64,000 nucleotides of DNA from Gigantopelta aegis. Its lineage: Eukaryota; Mollusca; Gastropoda; Neomphalida; Peltospiridae. Numbering within the stretch: the stretch's first letter is position 1; every line of letters begins with the position of its first letter. A program made the position numbers and the translations under genes. Of this stretch, positions 34,853 to 47,347 are shown piece after piece. The DNA is taken from positions 5,383,673 through 5,447,672 of the forward strand of contig NC_054699.1 in assembly GCF_016097555.1 (NCBI RefSeq). The letters are read 5' to 3'. Below the pieces are notes generated by a model that ran no database searches, was not told the DNA's origin, and saw nothing but the letters and a program-made list of their open reading frames with translations.

Positions 34853-35211
34853 TAGCTGATCCTGTACAAAGTATTATCTATATTTCATTGATGAAATCTT
34901 TATTGAATAGTCTTGTATGCATTCCATCTGATAAACAGTTTGGAAATACAATGTTGAATATTTATCAAGTGTTGTGTTGATTTTTTGTTTTTATTTTTTT
35001 TATTATGATTTTTGTTAAATAAACAAAAGTGCACTTTTTTAATCATTCAGATTGAAACTGATGTTTTATGAGTATACAACATTATAAATTTACCTAAATG
35101 GCGCCATATTCATTGTAAAAGGTCACTCCATTGTGAGGTACAAGTGTATACATGTAAGGGTGAAAAATACATGTGTTGTTTTTGTTGAGGTTCCTTGTTT
35201 TGTTTAAAGCA

Positions 35212-35512
35212 GCATGATCAGCTCAGTCAGTTGAGCACTTGCCTGTGGTGCTTGCGTCGCAGAATTGAGCCACTTCCGTGGATCCATTCAACTGATTAGG
35301 TTTTTTCTTGATCCAGCCTATGCAACACAACTGGTCAAAGGCCATGGTATGTGCTTTCCTGTCTGTGGGAAATTGCATATAAATTACTGCTAATGGGAAA
35401 ATGTAGCGGGTTTGCTCTGATGACTACGTGTCAGAATTACCAAATGTTTGACTTCCAATGGCCGATGATTAATTAATCGATGTTCTCTAGTGGTGTCGTT
35501 AAACAAAACAAA
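35212..35512 (+). mobile_element. SINE with head G and tail B
   Basis: Head GATCAGCTCAGTCAGTTGAG and GCAGAATTGAGCC differ from other heads; tail B GTTCTCTAGTGGTGTCGTTA. An inverted tail-B fragment follows at 35513-35600. Confidence 0.85.
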
Positions 35513-35658
35513 TTTTTATTTTGTTTAATGACACCGCTAGAGCACATTTATTATTAATTGGCTATTGATAATTTTGATATATAGTCTTAGAGTTAACCTG
35601 CTATATTTTCCATGTCTAACATTTAATCATTATAATGCCAGAAATTTTAATTGACGGA

Positions 35659-35996
35659 AAGAAAAAAGAAAGAAAGATAGAAATGTTTTATTTAACGACA
35701 TGCTCAACATTTTATTTACGGTTATATGGCGTCAGACATATGGTTTAGGACCACACAGATATTGAGAGAGGAAACCCACTGTCACCACTTCATGGGCTAC
35801 TCTTTTTTTTAATTAGCAGCAAGGGATCTTTTATATGCACCATCCCATAGACAGGGTAGTACATACCACAGCCTTTGATATACCAGTCGTGGTGCACTGG
35901 CTGGAACAAGAAATAGCCCAATGGGTCCACCAAGGGACATCAATCCCAGACTGACCGCACATCGAGCAAGCACATTACCACTGGTCTACGTCTCAC
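35659..35996 (-). mobile_element. SINE-A copy that seeded the 58-bp satellite
   Basis: Full minus-strand SINE with an A/G-rich tail at 35659-35690, body, and tRNA-like head near 35950-35996. The 10-bp duplication AATTGACGGA precedes it (35649-35658) and recurs at the far end of the satellite (39690-39699), so the array grew inside the right boundary of the insertion. Confidence 0.9.
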
Positions 35997-38900
35997 CCCT
36001 TGAATTGACGGACCGCACATCGAGCAAGCACATTACCACTGGTCTACGTCTCACCCCTTGAATTGACGGACCGCACATCGAGCAAGCACATTACCACTGG
36101 TCTACGTCTCACCCCTTGAATTGACGGACCGCACATCGAGCAAGCACATTACCACTGGTCTACGTCTCACCCCTTGAATTGACGGACCGCACATCGAGCA
36201 AGCACATTACCACTGGTCTACGTCTCACCCCTTGAATTGACTGACCGCACATCGAGCAAGCACATTACCACTGGTCTACGTCTCACCCCTTGAATTGACG
36301 GACCGCACATCGAGCAAGCACATTACCACTGGTCTACGTCTCACCCCTTGAATTGACGGACCGCACATCGAGCAAGCACATTACCACTGGTCTACGTCTC
36401 ACCCCTTGAATTGACTGACCGCACATCGAGCAAGCACTCTACGTCTCACCCCTTGAATTGACGGACCGCACATCGAGCAAGCACATTACCACTGGTCTAC
36501 GTCTCACCCCTTGAATTGACGGACCGCACATCGAGCAAGCACATTACCACTGGTCTACGTCTCACCCCTTGAATTGACGGACCGCACATCGAGCAAGCAC
36601 ATTACCACTGGTCTACGTCTCACCCCTTGAATTGACGGACCGCACATCGAGCAAGCACTGGTCTACGTCTCACCCCTTGAATTGACTGACCGCACATCGA
36701 GCAAGCACATTACCACTGGTCTACGTCTCACCCCTTGAATTGACTGACCGCACATCGAGCAAGCACATTACCACTGGTCTACGTCTCACCCCTTGAATTG
36801 ACGGACCGCACATCGAGCAAGCACATTACCACTGGTCTACGTCTCACCCCTTGAATTGACGGACCGCACATCGAGCAAGCACATTACCACTGGTCTACGT
36901 CTCACCCCTTGAATTGACTGACCGCACATCGAGCAAGCACATTACCACTGGTCTACGTCTCACCCCTTGAATTGACGACCGCACATCGAGCACATCGAGC
37001 AAGCACATTACCACTGGTCTACGTCTCACCCCTTGAATTGACGGACCGCACATCGAGCAAGCACATTACCACTGGTCTACGTCTCACCCCTTGAATTGAC
37101 TGACCGCACATCGAGCAAGCACATTACCACTGGTCTACGTCTCACCCCTTGAATTGACGGACCGCACATCGAGCAAGCACATTACCACTGGTCACGTCTC
37201 ACCCCTTGAATTGACGGACCGCACATCGAGCAAGCACATTACCACTGGTCTACGTCTCACCCCTTGAATTGACTGACCGCACATCGAGCAAGCACATTAC
37301 CACTGGTCTACGTCCCACCCCTTGAATTGACGGACCGCACATCGAGCAAGCACATTACCACTGGTCTACGTCTTTGAATTGACGGACCGCACATCGCAAG
37401 CACATTACGAGCAAATTGACGGACCGCACATTTACCACTGGTCTACGTCTCACCCCTTGAATTGACGGACCGCACATCGAGCAAGCACATTACCACTGGT
37501 CTACGTCTCACCCCTTGAATTGACGGACCGCACATCGAGCAAGCACATTACCACTGGTCTACGTCTCACCCCTTGAATTGACGGACCGCACATCGAGCAA
37601 GCACATTACCACTGGTCTACGTCTCACCCCTTGAATTGACGGACCGCACATCGAGCAAGCACATTACCACTGGTCTACGTCTCACCCCTTGAATTGACTG
37701 ACCGCACATCGAGCAAGCACATTACCACTGGTCTACGTCTCACCCCTTGAATTGACGGACCGCACATCGAGCAAGCACATTACCACTGGTCTACGTCTCA
37801 CCCCTTGAATTGACGGACCGCACATCGAGCAAGCACATTACCACTGGTCTACGTCTCACCCCTTGAATTGACTGACCGCACATCGAGCAAGCACTGGTCA
37901 CCCCTTGAATTGACTGACCGCACATCGAGCAAGCACATTACCACTGGTCTACGTCTCACCCCTTGAATTGACGGACCGCACATCGAGCAAGCACATTACC
38001 ACTGGTCTACGTCTCACCCCTTGAATTGACTGACCGCACATCGAGCAAGCACATTACCACTGGTCTACGTCTCACCCCTTGAATTGACGGACCGCACATC
38101 GAGCAAGCACATTACCACTGGTCTACGTCTCACCCCTTGAATTGACGGACCGCACATCGAGCAAGCACTTTACCACTGGTCTACGTCTCACCCCTTGAAT
38201 TGACTGACCGCACATCGAGCAAGCACATTACCACTGGTCTACGTCTCACCCCTTGAATTGACTGACCGCACATCGAGCAAGCACATTACCACTGGTCTAC
38301 GTCTCACCCCTTGAATTGACTGACCGCACATCGAGCAAGCACATTACCACTGGTCTACGTCTCACCCCTTGAATTGACTGACCGCACATCGAGCAAGCAC
38401 ATTACCACTGGTCTACGTCTCACCCCTTGAATTGACGGACCGCACATCGAGCAAGCACATTACCACTGGTCTACGTCTCACCCCTTGAATTGACTGACCG
38501 CACATCGAGCAAGCACATTACCACTGGTCTACGTCTCACCCCTTGAATTGGCGGACCGCACATCGAGCAAGCACTGGTCTACGTCTCACCCCTTGAATTG
38601 ACGGACCGCACATCGAGCAAGCACATTACCACTGGTCTACGTCTCACCCCTTGAATTGACGGACCGCACATCGAGCAAGCACATTACCACTGGTCTACGT
38701 CTCACCCCTTGAATTGACGGACCGCACATCGAGCAAGCACATTACCACTGGTCTACGTCTCACCCCTTGAATTGACTGACCGCACATCGAGCAAGCACAT
38801 TACCACTGGTCTACGTCTCACCCCTTGAATTGACGGACCGCACATCGAGCAAGCACTGGTCTACGTCTCACCCCTTGAATTGACGGACCGCACATCGAGC

Positions 38901-39699
38901 AAGCACATTACCACTGGTCTACGTCTCACCCCTTGAATTGACGGACCGCACATCGAGCAAGCACATTACCACTGGTCTACGTCTCACCCCTTGAATTGAC
39001 GGACCGCACATCGAGCAAGCACATTACCACTGGTCTACGTCCCACCCCTTGAATTGACGGACCGCACATCGAGCAAGCACTTTACCACTGGTCTACGTCT
39101 CACCCCTTGAATTGACTGACCGCACATCGAGCAAGCACATTACCACTGGTCTACGTCTCACCCCTTGAATTGACTGACCGCACATCGAGCAAGCACATTA
39201 CCACTGGTCTACGTCTCACCCCTTGAATTGACTGACCGCACATCGAGCAAGCACATTACCACTGGTCTACGTCTCACCCCATGAATTGACTGACCGCACA
39301 TCGAGCAAGCACATTACCACTGGTCTACGTCTCACCCCTTGAATTGACGGACCGCACATCGAGCAAGCACATTACCACTGGTCTACGTCTCACCCCTTGA
39401 ATTGACGGACCGCACATCGAGCAAGCACATTACCACTGGTCTACGTCTCACCCCTTGAATTGACGGACCGCACATCGAGCAAGCACATTACCACTGGTCT
39501 ACGTCTCACCCCTTGAATTGACTGACCGCACATCGAGCAAGCACATTACCACTGGTCTACGTCTCACCCCTTGAATTGACGGACCGCACATCGAGCAAGC
39601 ACATTACCACTGGTCTACGTCTCACCCCTTGAATTGACTGACCGCACATCGAGCAAGCACATTACCACTGGTCTACGTCTCACCCCTTGAATTGACGGA
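35953..39699. repeat. 58-bp satellite array, about 64 copies, derived from a SINE head plus its target duplication
   Basis: A near-identical 58-bp unit is repeated for 3.75 kb. The unit starts GACCGCACATCGAGCAAGCA and ends TTGAATTGACG. The first 46 bases or so are the tRNA-like head of the SINE directly to the left, in the same minus orientation. The last dozen bases are that SINE's target-site duplication with flank. Copies differ mainly at one base (GACGGACC or GACTGACC) and by a few shortened units, for example near 36430, 36655, 37380, 37895, 38570 and 38855. The low divergence implies recent expansion. Confidence 0.97.
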
Positions 39700-39775
39700 G
39701 CCATAAAAATATAAATGGTGATTTCATCTCAATTTCCTCATCTAAAAGCTCCTATCTTTCAACTGCAGGGAGCAG

Positions 39776-40050
39776 AATGTAGCCAGTGGTAAAATGCTCA
39801 CCTCATGTGCGGCCAGTCTAGGATCGATTCCTGTTGGTGGACCCATTGAGCTATTTCTCGTTTCAGCCAGTGCACCAATACTGGTATATCAAAGGCTGTG
39901 GCATGTGCTATAAAAGATCCTTTGCTATTAATAGAAAAATGTAGCGGGTTTCCACTCTAAGACTATTTCAGAATGAAATGTTTGACATCCAGTAGCCAAT
40001 GATTAATACATCAATGTGCTCTAGTGGTGTCATTAAACAAAACAAACGTT
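39776..40050 (+). mobile_element. SINE-B just right of the satellite
   Basis: Head AATGTAGCCAGTGGTAAAAT; tail ATGTGCTCTAGTGGTGTCAT. Confidence 0.85.
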
Positions 40051-40199
40051 AACGTGTCATCAACTGCAGTGCTCAGTGTTCAGTGGCCACTTCTAGAAGT
40101 GTTGGGTAGTTCTAGTGACCTGAAACCACATACTACAGTATTAGAATAATTGCATACAACCAGAGTTACCTAGTAGCATAATTATAAAATGTTAAAGCC

Positions 40200-40257
40200 T
40201 AGCACGTGTGAAGGAAGGTGACAAAAAATGTGTGTGTGCAGGGGGGGGGGGGGGACA

Positions 40258-40301
<44 letters not shown>

Positions 40302-40639
40302 CACATGAATAAGATATAAAAACCATCGCGCTATAAAGTGGGGGTATGTACCCCCTGCCCCCCCCCCCCCCCCCCCCATCCAGCTTCCTACGCCAGTGCC
40401 TAGACTATGGACATTAGAGAGCCCTCAGTTTGCTGCTATTGCATCATGTTTCAGACCAACAGAACATATTTAATGACGAAATTTACATATTAAATACATT
40501 TCAAATATCAGTGTCTGTAAGTACAAGTGTTTAATTTCTGATCACCTAAATGTTTCTAGAGGCCGAGACTAAATTTTAGGGCCCAATAATTTTGTATGTA
40601 TGGAAAAAGAAAATGTATACATACACATACACATACACG

Positions 40640-40696
<57 letters not shown>

Positions 40697-40740
40697 GTAT
40701 GTGTATATATGTGTATATGTATATATGTGTATATATATAC
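40200..40740. repeat. Microsatellite-rich stretch (G run, GT, TA, C run, TATG)
   Basis: Contains a poly-G at 40240, (GT)n and (TA)n at 40258-40300, poly-C at 40355-40377 and (TATG)n at 40637-40735. It ends at the left boundary of the mariner element. Confidence 0.9.
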
Positions 40741-42316
40741 TGAACAAAATAAGAAACTTCCGCTAACTTTGCTTGAACATAACTTGATGAAAACAAACCG
40801 GGGGAATAATTGTTATATATGCGTTTAAAGAGTGTTCCATGATGCATCGTTTGGTGCAAAAATCATGGCCATAGGTTAACAGAAACTGGGAGAAATTTTG
40901 ACCAAGTGTGGTAAGGGTTAATAACGGGTATGACCACCTCTTGAATTGACCACTTTTTTTTTAAAGATTTATTGCCCCCAGAACATAGGCAGTGAACAGG
41001 TTGGGGAGACGTGGTCACTGGCAGGCGCATAGAATTGACTAAAGTGTTGATTTCTGCCTGTGGAATATTATTCCATTCCTGAATGAGCGTTTGACGAAGT
41101 TCGTTGACGTTAGCGGGTGGACTGGGACGACGCCTCAATCGTCTGTCCAGACTATCCCAGACATGCTCGATGGGGTTGAGATCAGGACTTTTAGCGGGCC
41201 AGTCATCAATGAAATCAATGTTATTTGTCCTAAGAAAATTTACAGTGTCTCTAGCTGTATGAGAGGTGGCATTATCATGCTGAAAAATCGAGATGTTGGC
41301 GTTGTTAAGGAACAGAGGAATGACGTGATGAGCGAGAATGTCATCGCGGTAACGTTGAGCATTTAAATTGCCATCAATGACGACTAGTGGTGAACGATAA
41401 CCATGGGCAATGGCTGCCCAAACCATGACACAACCCCCACCCACGAAACGATCTCGTTCAAGAACACAACAGTCAGCATAGCGTTCATTTCTCCTACGGT
41501 AGACGCGCACCCTGCCATCACCACGTTGTAAAGAAAATCTGGATTCATCCGAAAAAAGAACGGTATTCCAGCGTCGCCGTATCCAACGAGTGTGTACACG
41601 TACCCAATTAAGACGATTTAGACGATGACGTTGCGTTAAAACGCATCCGACGTAAGGACGTCGTGCATGTAAACCGTTCTCCCGCAGACGATTACGAACA
41701 GTTTGCCCACTGATTCGGTTATTATGAAGCCCAGGTGTGTTAGCAGCAGTAGCAGTGGCAGTTTGCAATCGATTGCGCAAATGCGTGTTCATGATATAGC
41801 GGTCTTGACCACGCGTTGTAACACGCGGACGTCCACGACGTGGCAAGTCGTTGGTGCTTCCTGTCGTTCGAAATCTTACGCGAAGATTTCGTATCGCTCG
41901 ACTAGAACTCCCAACATGCCTTGCAACGTCTTCTGTCGACATGCCAGCATCAAGCATGCCAATCGCCCGTTCGCGTAAATTATTGGGTATTCTTGGCATA
42001 CTAAAAATGCTACAATGTAAAAAACGTTAATTTTTTTAACAAATTTTGAAGCGTTTTCGTTCAGTTGACAACAATGTCAGTAAGACAAGTAAAACAAATT
42101 GACCGAATACTACACGGGACATGTCGAACCATGCATGCACGTGCACATTGAATTTCACGTTGTCGACGATTAACAGTGCAAAAATAATCGATAAAATTCA
42201 TGAATCCTGATAATACAGCTCAAGGCTAATACTACCTATATAATTTCATTACACAATGAATTCTTTAACACAACAAATACTATATGTAGAAATCGGAAGT
42301 TTCTTTTTTTGTTCAG
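40740..42316 (-). mobile_element. Complete Tc1/mariner transposon, 1577 bp
   Basis: The ends are inverted repeats: the left starts CTGAACAAAATAAGAAACTT and the right, read inverted, starts CTGAACAAAAAAAGAAACTT; both continue with CCG, so there is one mismatch in 23 bases. Each end is flanked by TA (40738-40739 and 42317-42318), the target duplication of this superfamily. The element sits between a TATG/TA-rich tract and a long (TA)n tract, as expected for TA-targeted insertion. It carries one complete transposase frame, so it may be autonomous or only recently silenced. Confidence 0.95.
40863..41999 (-). CDS. Tc1/mariner transposase, DD35E, 378 aa
   Basis: Cut-and-paste transposase acting on the flanking inverted repeats. 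Residues 1-115 form a bipartite helix-turn-helix DNA-binding region (NLRERAIGMLDAGMSTEDVA) with the linker motif RRGRPR at 54-59. The catalytic domain has D151 (VLFSDESRF), D242 (IFQHDNATSH) and E278 (SPDLNPIEHVW). I count 35 residues between D242 and E278, one more than the classical DD34E of Tc1, so it belongs to a DD35E-type lineage. The frame is unbroken from ATG to stop. Residues past about 325 lack the usual short ending of the family and run as an unusual basic tail (SLKKKW), which may be a lineage feature or a readthrough after a mutated stop. Confidence 0.93.
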   Translation of the reverse strand: MPRIPNNLRERAIGMLDAGMSTEDVARHVGSSSRAIRNLRVRFRTTGSTNDLPRRGRPRVTTRGQDRYIMNTHLRNRLQTATATAANTPGLHNNRISGQTVRNRLRENGLHARRPYVGCVLTQRHRLNRLNWVRVHTRWIRRRWNTVLFSDESRFSLQRGDGRVRVYRRRNERYADCCVLERDRFVGGGCVMVWAAIAHGYRSPLVVIDGNLNAQRYRDDILAHHVIPLFLNNANISIFQHDNATSHTARDTVNFLRTNNIDFIDDWPAKSPDLNPIEHVWDSLDRRLRRRPSPPANVNELRQTLIQEWNNIPQAEINTLVNSMRLPVTTSPQPVHCLCSGGNKSLKKKWSIQEVVIPVINPYHTWSKFLPVSVNLWP

Positions 42317-42344
42317 TATATATATATGTATATGTATATATGTA

Positions 42345-42553
<209 letters not shown>

Positions 42554-42962
42554 CCATTAGGAAGTTAGTGTATTTTGTAAAATGCTATGTTAGAAACATC
42601 TTACAATGGCAACAAACCCATGACAGTCCCTTTAATAAAACCTTTGCTTATACATGCAAATCCAGGGCTCGAACTTAACGACGCACCGACAGCAATTGCC
42701 GTCCTTGAGATATAAATTGCCGTAGGTAGTGAGCATAACCGATGGCACTTTTGTGCCACTGGTGAAGCTCCAAATCAATGGCAAAATGTATACACATTAT
42801 CTGCCAGTATTTAACATTTTCACATTTGAAATATGTCTACATACACCAAAATAACCTTTCAGTCAGGTTTATTTGCTGCAAATGTCAATTTTTAAAAATT
42901 GCCATCATTGAGCTCTTTCACCCATGGCAATTCTTTTACAAACTGCTGAGGGACACAGATTC

Positions 42963-43333
42963 TTAAAGACACGGACCCTAGTTTTAACCTTTGAAAAATA
43001 GACACTAAGTTTAGTTAATTTACAAACCTGTAACTCATTTGGATAAAGGTACAATACAGTGAAAGAAGAGTCTGTGACCGTTAAAACTGGAAATATCCTT
43101 AAAAATAGACTAGAACTTGAATCAATAAACCGCTACCTCTCAGACGCACGTGAGTTTTTAAAAATATGACAAATGAATTATTTTGGTATTAGAAACACCA
43201 GGATGACCAGAAACACTTGAAATGGATACTCTAAAGAATAAAATATAAGTAATGTTTGATTTCAGTGATCATAAACGGCTCTAATAGTGAAAACCATGTT
43301 GTAGTGTTTAAAAACTAGGGTCTGTCCCTTTAA
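42963..43333. mobile_element. TTAA MITE, same family
   Basis: Left end TTAAAGACACGGACCCTAG, right end CTAGGGTCTGTCCCTTTAA. About 371 bp with TTAA at both borders. Confidence 0.82.
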
Positions 43334-43382
43334 GTTCAAGCTGTGCAAAAAGCATATAATTAGACTCAGGGGGTGGAATGTA

Positions 43383-43680
43383 TCCCAATGTAAAGCGATC
43401 GCGTATTACGCCATCAGTTTAAGATTGATCGATATCCGTCGGTGGCCCATTGGGCTATTTCTCATTCCAGCCAGTCCACAACGACTGGTATATCAAAGGC
43501 CATGGTATGTGCTATCCTGTCTGTGGGATGGTGCATATAAAAGATCCTTTGCTACTAATAGAAAAAATGTTGTGGGTTTCCCCTCTAAGACTATATGGCA
43601 GAATTACCAAATGTTTGACGTCCAATAGCCGATGATAAATAAAGCAATGTGCTCTTGTGGTGTCATTAAACAGAACAATA
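43383..43680 (+). mobile_element. SINE-B at the left edge of duplication copy A
   Basis: Head degraded (AAAGCGATCGCGTATTACGC); tail CAATGTGCTCTTGTGGTGTC. Confidence 0.8.
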
Positions 43681-44233
43681 TTTTTTTCTTCTGTAGTCTG
43701 ACTTGGATAAAGTTTTATAAGCACTGTCCGTAAAGTAAAAAAAACCCCTGTACTTCCTCCATTCCCTTTGATGCCTGGCCATGACATGCATGTCTACGTG
43801 ACATCAAACAACGCATCCAGTGATGTTCATTTTTCACATGCTGTGGTTACCAGTGTAAATTGTCTGTTAGATGTAATAACTAATATCTTTGGCATGCATG
43901 TGAAGAAGCACAGAAAAAAAAGCCCACAAAAAAAATTCACAAAACCATTAGAACTATGGGCAAATTTGAATGTAATTTTCGCATTCTTAACAAACATCAT
44001 ATCAGGTTTCAAAACATAATGTATCAACACCTGGCCGTCAGCCAATATAAATATATAAATACTTTTTACACAATGTATACGAGTCTAATAATACAAATAA
44101 CATATCTTGAGAAGAAAAATCCCAGCCATTACAGTCATCCCTGCATCGTGTTATGAAGTTCACATCACACAGTTCAAGGCCCCACTCCAGGCTTTGTAGT
44201 GTTGTTACTTCTTGTTGCATCTTAATGTAGTCC

Positions 44234-44762
44234 ATCGGTGGCCCATTGGGGCTATTTCTTGTTCCAGTCAGTGCACCACGACTGGTAAATCAAAGGCAGT
44301 GGTATGTGCTATCCTGCCTGTGGGAAAGTGCACATAAAAGATCCCTTGCTGTTTTAGGAAAAATGTAGCGAGTTTCCTCTGATGACTATATGTCGAAATT
44401 ACCAAATATTTGAGATTCTGTAGCCGATGATTAAAGAATCGATGTGCTCTAGTGGTGTCAAAGAAACCACACCAAACTTAAATATAGTCCGGTTTAGGGA
44501 ATGGTTCTTCAGTGAACCAGGATCAATTCCCATAGCCCATTGGGCTATTTCTTGTTCCAGCCAGTGCACCATGACAGGTACATGTATATCAAAGACCGTG
44601 GTACATGTATGTGCGATCTTGTCTGTGGAATTTGCTACTAATGGAAACATGTACCAGGTTTTTTCTCTCTATATGTCAAAATGACCAAATGTTTGAAATT
44701 CAATAGCTGATGATTAATTAATCAATGTGCTCTAGTGATGTCGTTAAACAAAACACATTTTA
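44234..44762 (+). mobile_element. Two SINE-B bodies in tandem (copy A)
   Basis: First ends GATGTGCTCTAGTGGTGTCA near 44460, second ends ATGTGCTCTAGTGATGTCGT near 44750. The same pair occurs at 60495-61015, so it predates the duplication. Confidence 0.85.
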
Positions 44763-45105
44763 AAGGCATATACCCTAGTTTTAACCCGTAAAAAATGAAC
44801 ACTAAGTTTAGTTAATTTACAAACATGTAACTCATTTGGATAATGTTTCAATAGAGTGAAAGAAGAGTGTGATGTTAAAACAGGAAATATCCTTAAAAAT
44901 AAACAAAACTCTAATCAATAAAACCGCTACTTCTCAGACGCACATGCGTTTTTAAAAATATGAAAAATGCTATTTCTTGGTACTACAAACACCAGGATGA
45001 CCAGAAACACTCCAGATGTACGGAAATGGGTAATCTAAACAATAAAATGTAAGTAATGTTTGATTTCAGTTATCATAAACGGCTCTAACAGTGAACTTTT
45101 TTAAC
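44760..45105. mobile_element. TTAA MITE, right end truncated, in duplication copy A
   Basis: Left end TTAAAGGCATATACCCTAG; interior matches the family, but the right inverted repeat is missing. Copy B has no insert at the matching place (about 61018), so it arrived after the duplication. Confidence 0.75.
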
Positions 45106-45468
45106 TCTTTAACTTTCTTCAATGAAAAAAATATATATAAAATACCAAAATGCTTTGTCAAATCTTTCTTTGATGATTACAACTAGTTTGACCTCTGTAG
45201 TATTTAAATAGTAGTAACCCATTTAACTGGTTTGCAAAAACGTTTTATTGGATGTCAAACATTTGGTAATTCTTTATATAATACAGTCTAAGAAAGGAAA
45301 GCCAGTATATTTGTTCCTTTTATTTCAACTTATTTTCGTGCTTATATCCAATTATGGTTTAAAGGCATACTGTCACAGATTTAAGGACCTTATTTCTCTG
45401 AAAATGGATAATAAATAGAAATTACATTAACTGTTAGAAACCAAATCTAGCTATTGCATCACCGTAAC

Positions 45469-45718
45469 CAGGCCCATACGAAGTTGCTAGGGGGGGTGGG
45501 GGTCCGGGGGCATGCCCCCCCCCCCCCCACCCGAATTTTTTTTAAATCTGGAATGCAGGAGATGCATTTTCCTGCATTCTGGGAAGTAAATTTGAAATGT
45601 TTCTTTGCCTCAAAATATGCCAAATGACTTTTTTTCTTCTTTTTTTTTTACACATCCACAGACGGACCTCGGCAGACTATGGGGGGTGCGTAAGCACCCC
45701 CCTGCGTACAGGCCTGTT
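45469..45718. mobile_element. CAGGCC hAT-like MITE in copy A
   Basis: Left CAGGCCCATACGAAG, right CTGCGTACAGGCCTG; G and C runs near the left end. The surrounding 45361-45950 is absent from copy B. Confidence 0.6.
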
Positions 45719-46210
45719 AACTGAACCATGATGGAGTGAAATCCATGTCAACTCTCTCGGCAATTTTAGTTTTTGAATTATGGACCATTGCCATAATTCA
45801 ATTATTTTTTACAAAATATCGTTAATAAATGGAGTATGGTGGTTATAAAGATGGTTGAATAAAGTACATTTAAGGACAAATCAAATTATTTTTGCTCAGT
45901 TAATACTTTGTTAGACCATTAAATAGGTCAGTGGTCTGTGACAGTATGCCTTTAAGCACACTGTCCTTGGCACACACACTCAGCTATCTGGGCTGTCTGT
46001 CCAGGACAGTGGGTTAGTTTAGTGGTTAGTGAGACAGAAGAGGGTGTGAAGGTCTTAACCAGGCCTGTGTATTTTTCAGTTAGTGGGTGTGGGTAATTTT
46101 TAGCATGCTTCCAATCAGAGAACTGTTCAAGCTCGCCTGTCATGGGCACAACCTCTGACTTCGCCAGAAACTTCTGTCCAAGAGTGTTTTTTCCATTAGT
46201 AGCAAGGGAT

Positions 46211-46212
<2 letters not shown>

Positions 46213-46291
<79 letters not shown>
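46213..46291. repeat. (TA)n microsatellite inside a SINE
   Basis: About 38 TA units following the SINE text GGGATCTT. Confidence 0.97.
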
Positions 46292-46292
<1 letters not shown>

Positions 46293-46722
46293 CATATAAT
46301 ATTTTACATTTTCAGTGCAATATTTTTCAGATCACATACTTTGAGAATTTGATAACTTTGCAAATTAGATGCAAATTAGTCGATGTCTCGGCACTAGGTT
46401 TATTGACATTTAAGCAAACGTACTTGGGTGACACTCCATGATTGACGTATGCATTCATAGTCATCAAATAAAAACACTTCAATGGCAATTTGACACTGAA
46501 AGCTATCCAACGTTCAGAAAACAAAAAACGTTAGGCATAACTTTATTTTGATGTAAGGACATCCAAAATAACGTCATTTGAGTTTGACATCATTTCCATT
46601 CAAAAATACACCGCACCACATATTCTTACATCATTTGAATATCTAGTAATAGCGGACTGGAATTAAAGTTGCGTGTACAGTTTACAAAAACACGTATTAA
46701 GCTTGAGCTTATATGATAAAGA

Positions 46723-46838
46723 GATTATTACCCTCGTGTATTTCGGTATCGTCAATATCATATATTGGGAATAAAAATAACAATTTTTATTCCTAATATA
46801 TGATATTGACGATACCGAAAAACACTCTGGTAATAACC
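46723..46838. repeat. 116-bp near-perfect hairpin
   Basis: Arms contain TTCGGTATCGTCAATATCAT and ATGATATTGACGATACCGAA around a short AT-rich centre near 46780. It lies in the 560-bp insert between the two (TA)n tracts. Confidence 0.9.
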
Positions 46839-46846
46839 TCTATCTA

Positions 46847-46949
<103 letters not shown>

Positions 46950-47347
46950 CATCCCACAGGCAGGATAGGACATATCATAGCCTTTGATATACCAGTCGTA
47001 GTGCACTGGCTGGAACCAGAATTAGCCCAATGGGCCACCGACGATACATTGATTTGAAGTTACTTGTTATGTTTCTTACTAAGTGATTGCAACTGTAAAG
47101 TGGTCAGCTAGCATTTATTTAACGGCAACAAGATTCAGAAATAATCTGTAGGTTTGTGTTGTTGTGCAGTCCTGTTCTCCATCCTCCCCACCCTACCCCA
47201 CCCCACCCCTCCATCCCCCCATCTGTACAAGCTATGAGATAATTTGAAATGAATGAATGCTGTTATGAATTCTTGGTTATTATTAAGGCTTGAACAGCCC
47301 AGTACACATTGAACGAACGTGTTTGTGTTGTCTGTCTCTCCGATGGA

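Larger units (their letters stand above)
33990..35210. other. Intergenic sequence downstream of the dynein light chain gene
   Basis: Imperfect TCTC/TCTG repeats at 34080-34205, SINE-D fragments, a palindromic MITE, then T-rich unique sequence. Confidence 0.5.

Noticed and set aside
35953..39699. CRISPR-like regular array
   Set aside because: There are no unique spacers; whole 58-bp units are repeated and derive from a SINE. The genome is also eukaryotic.
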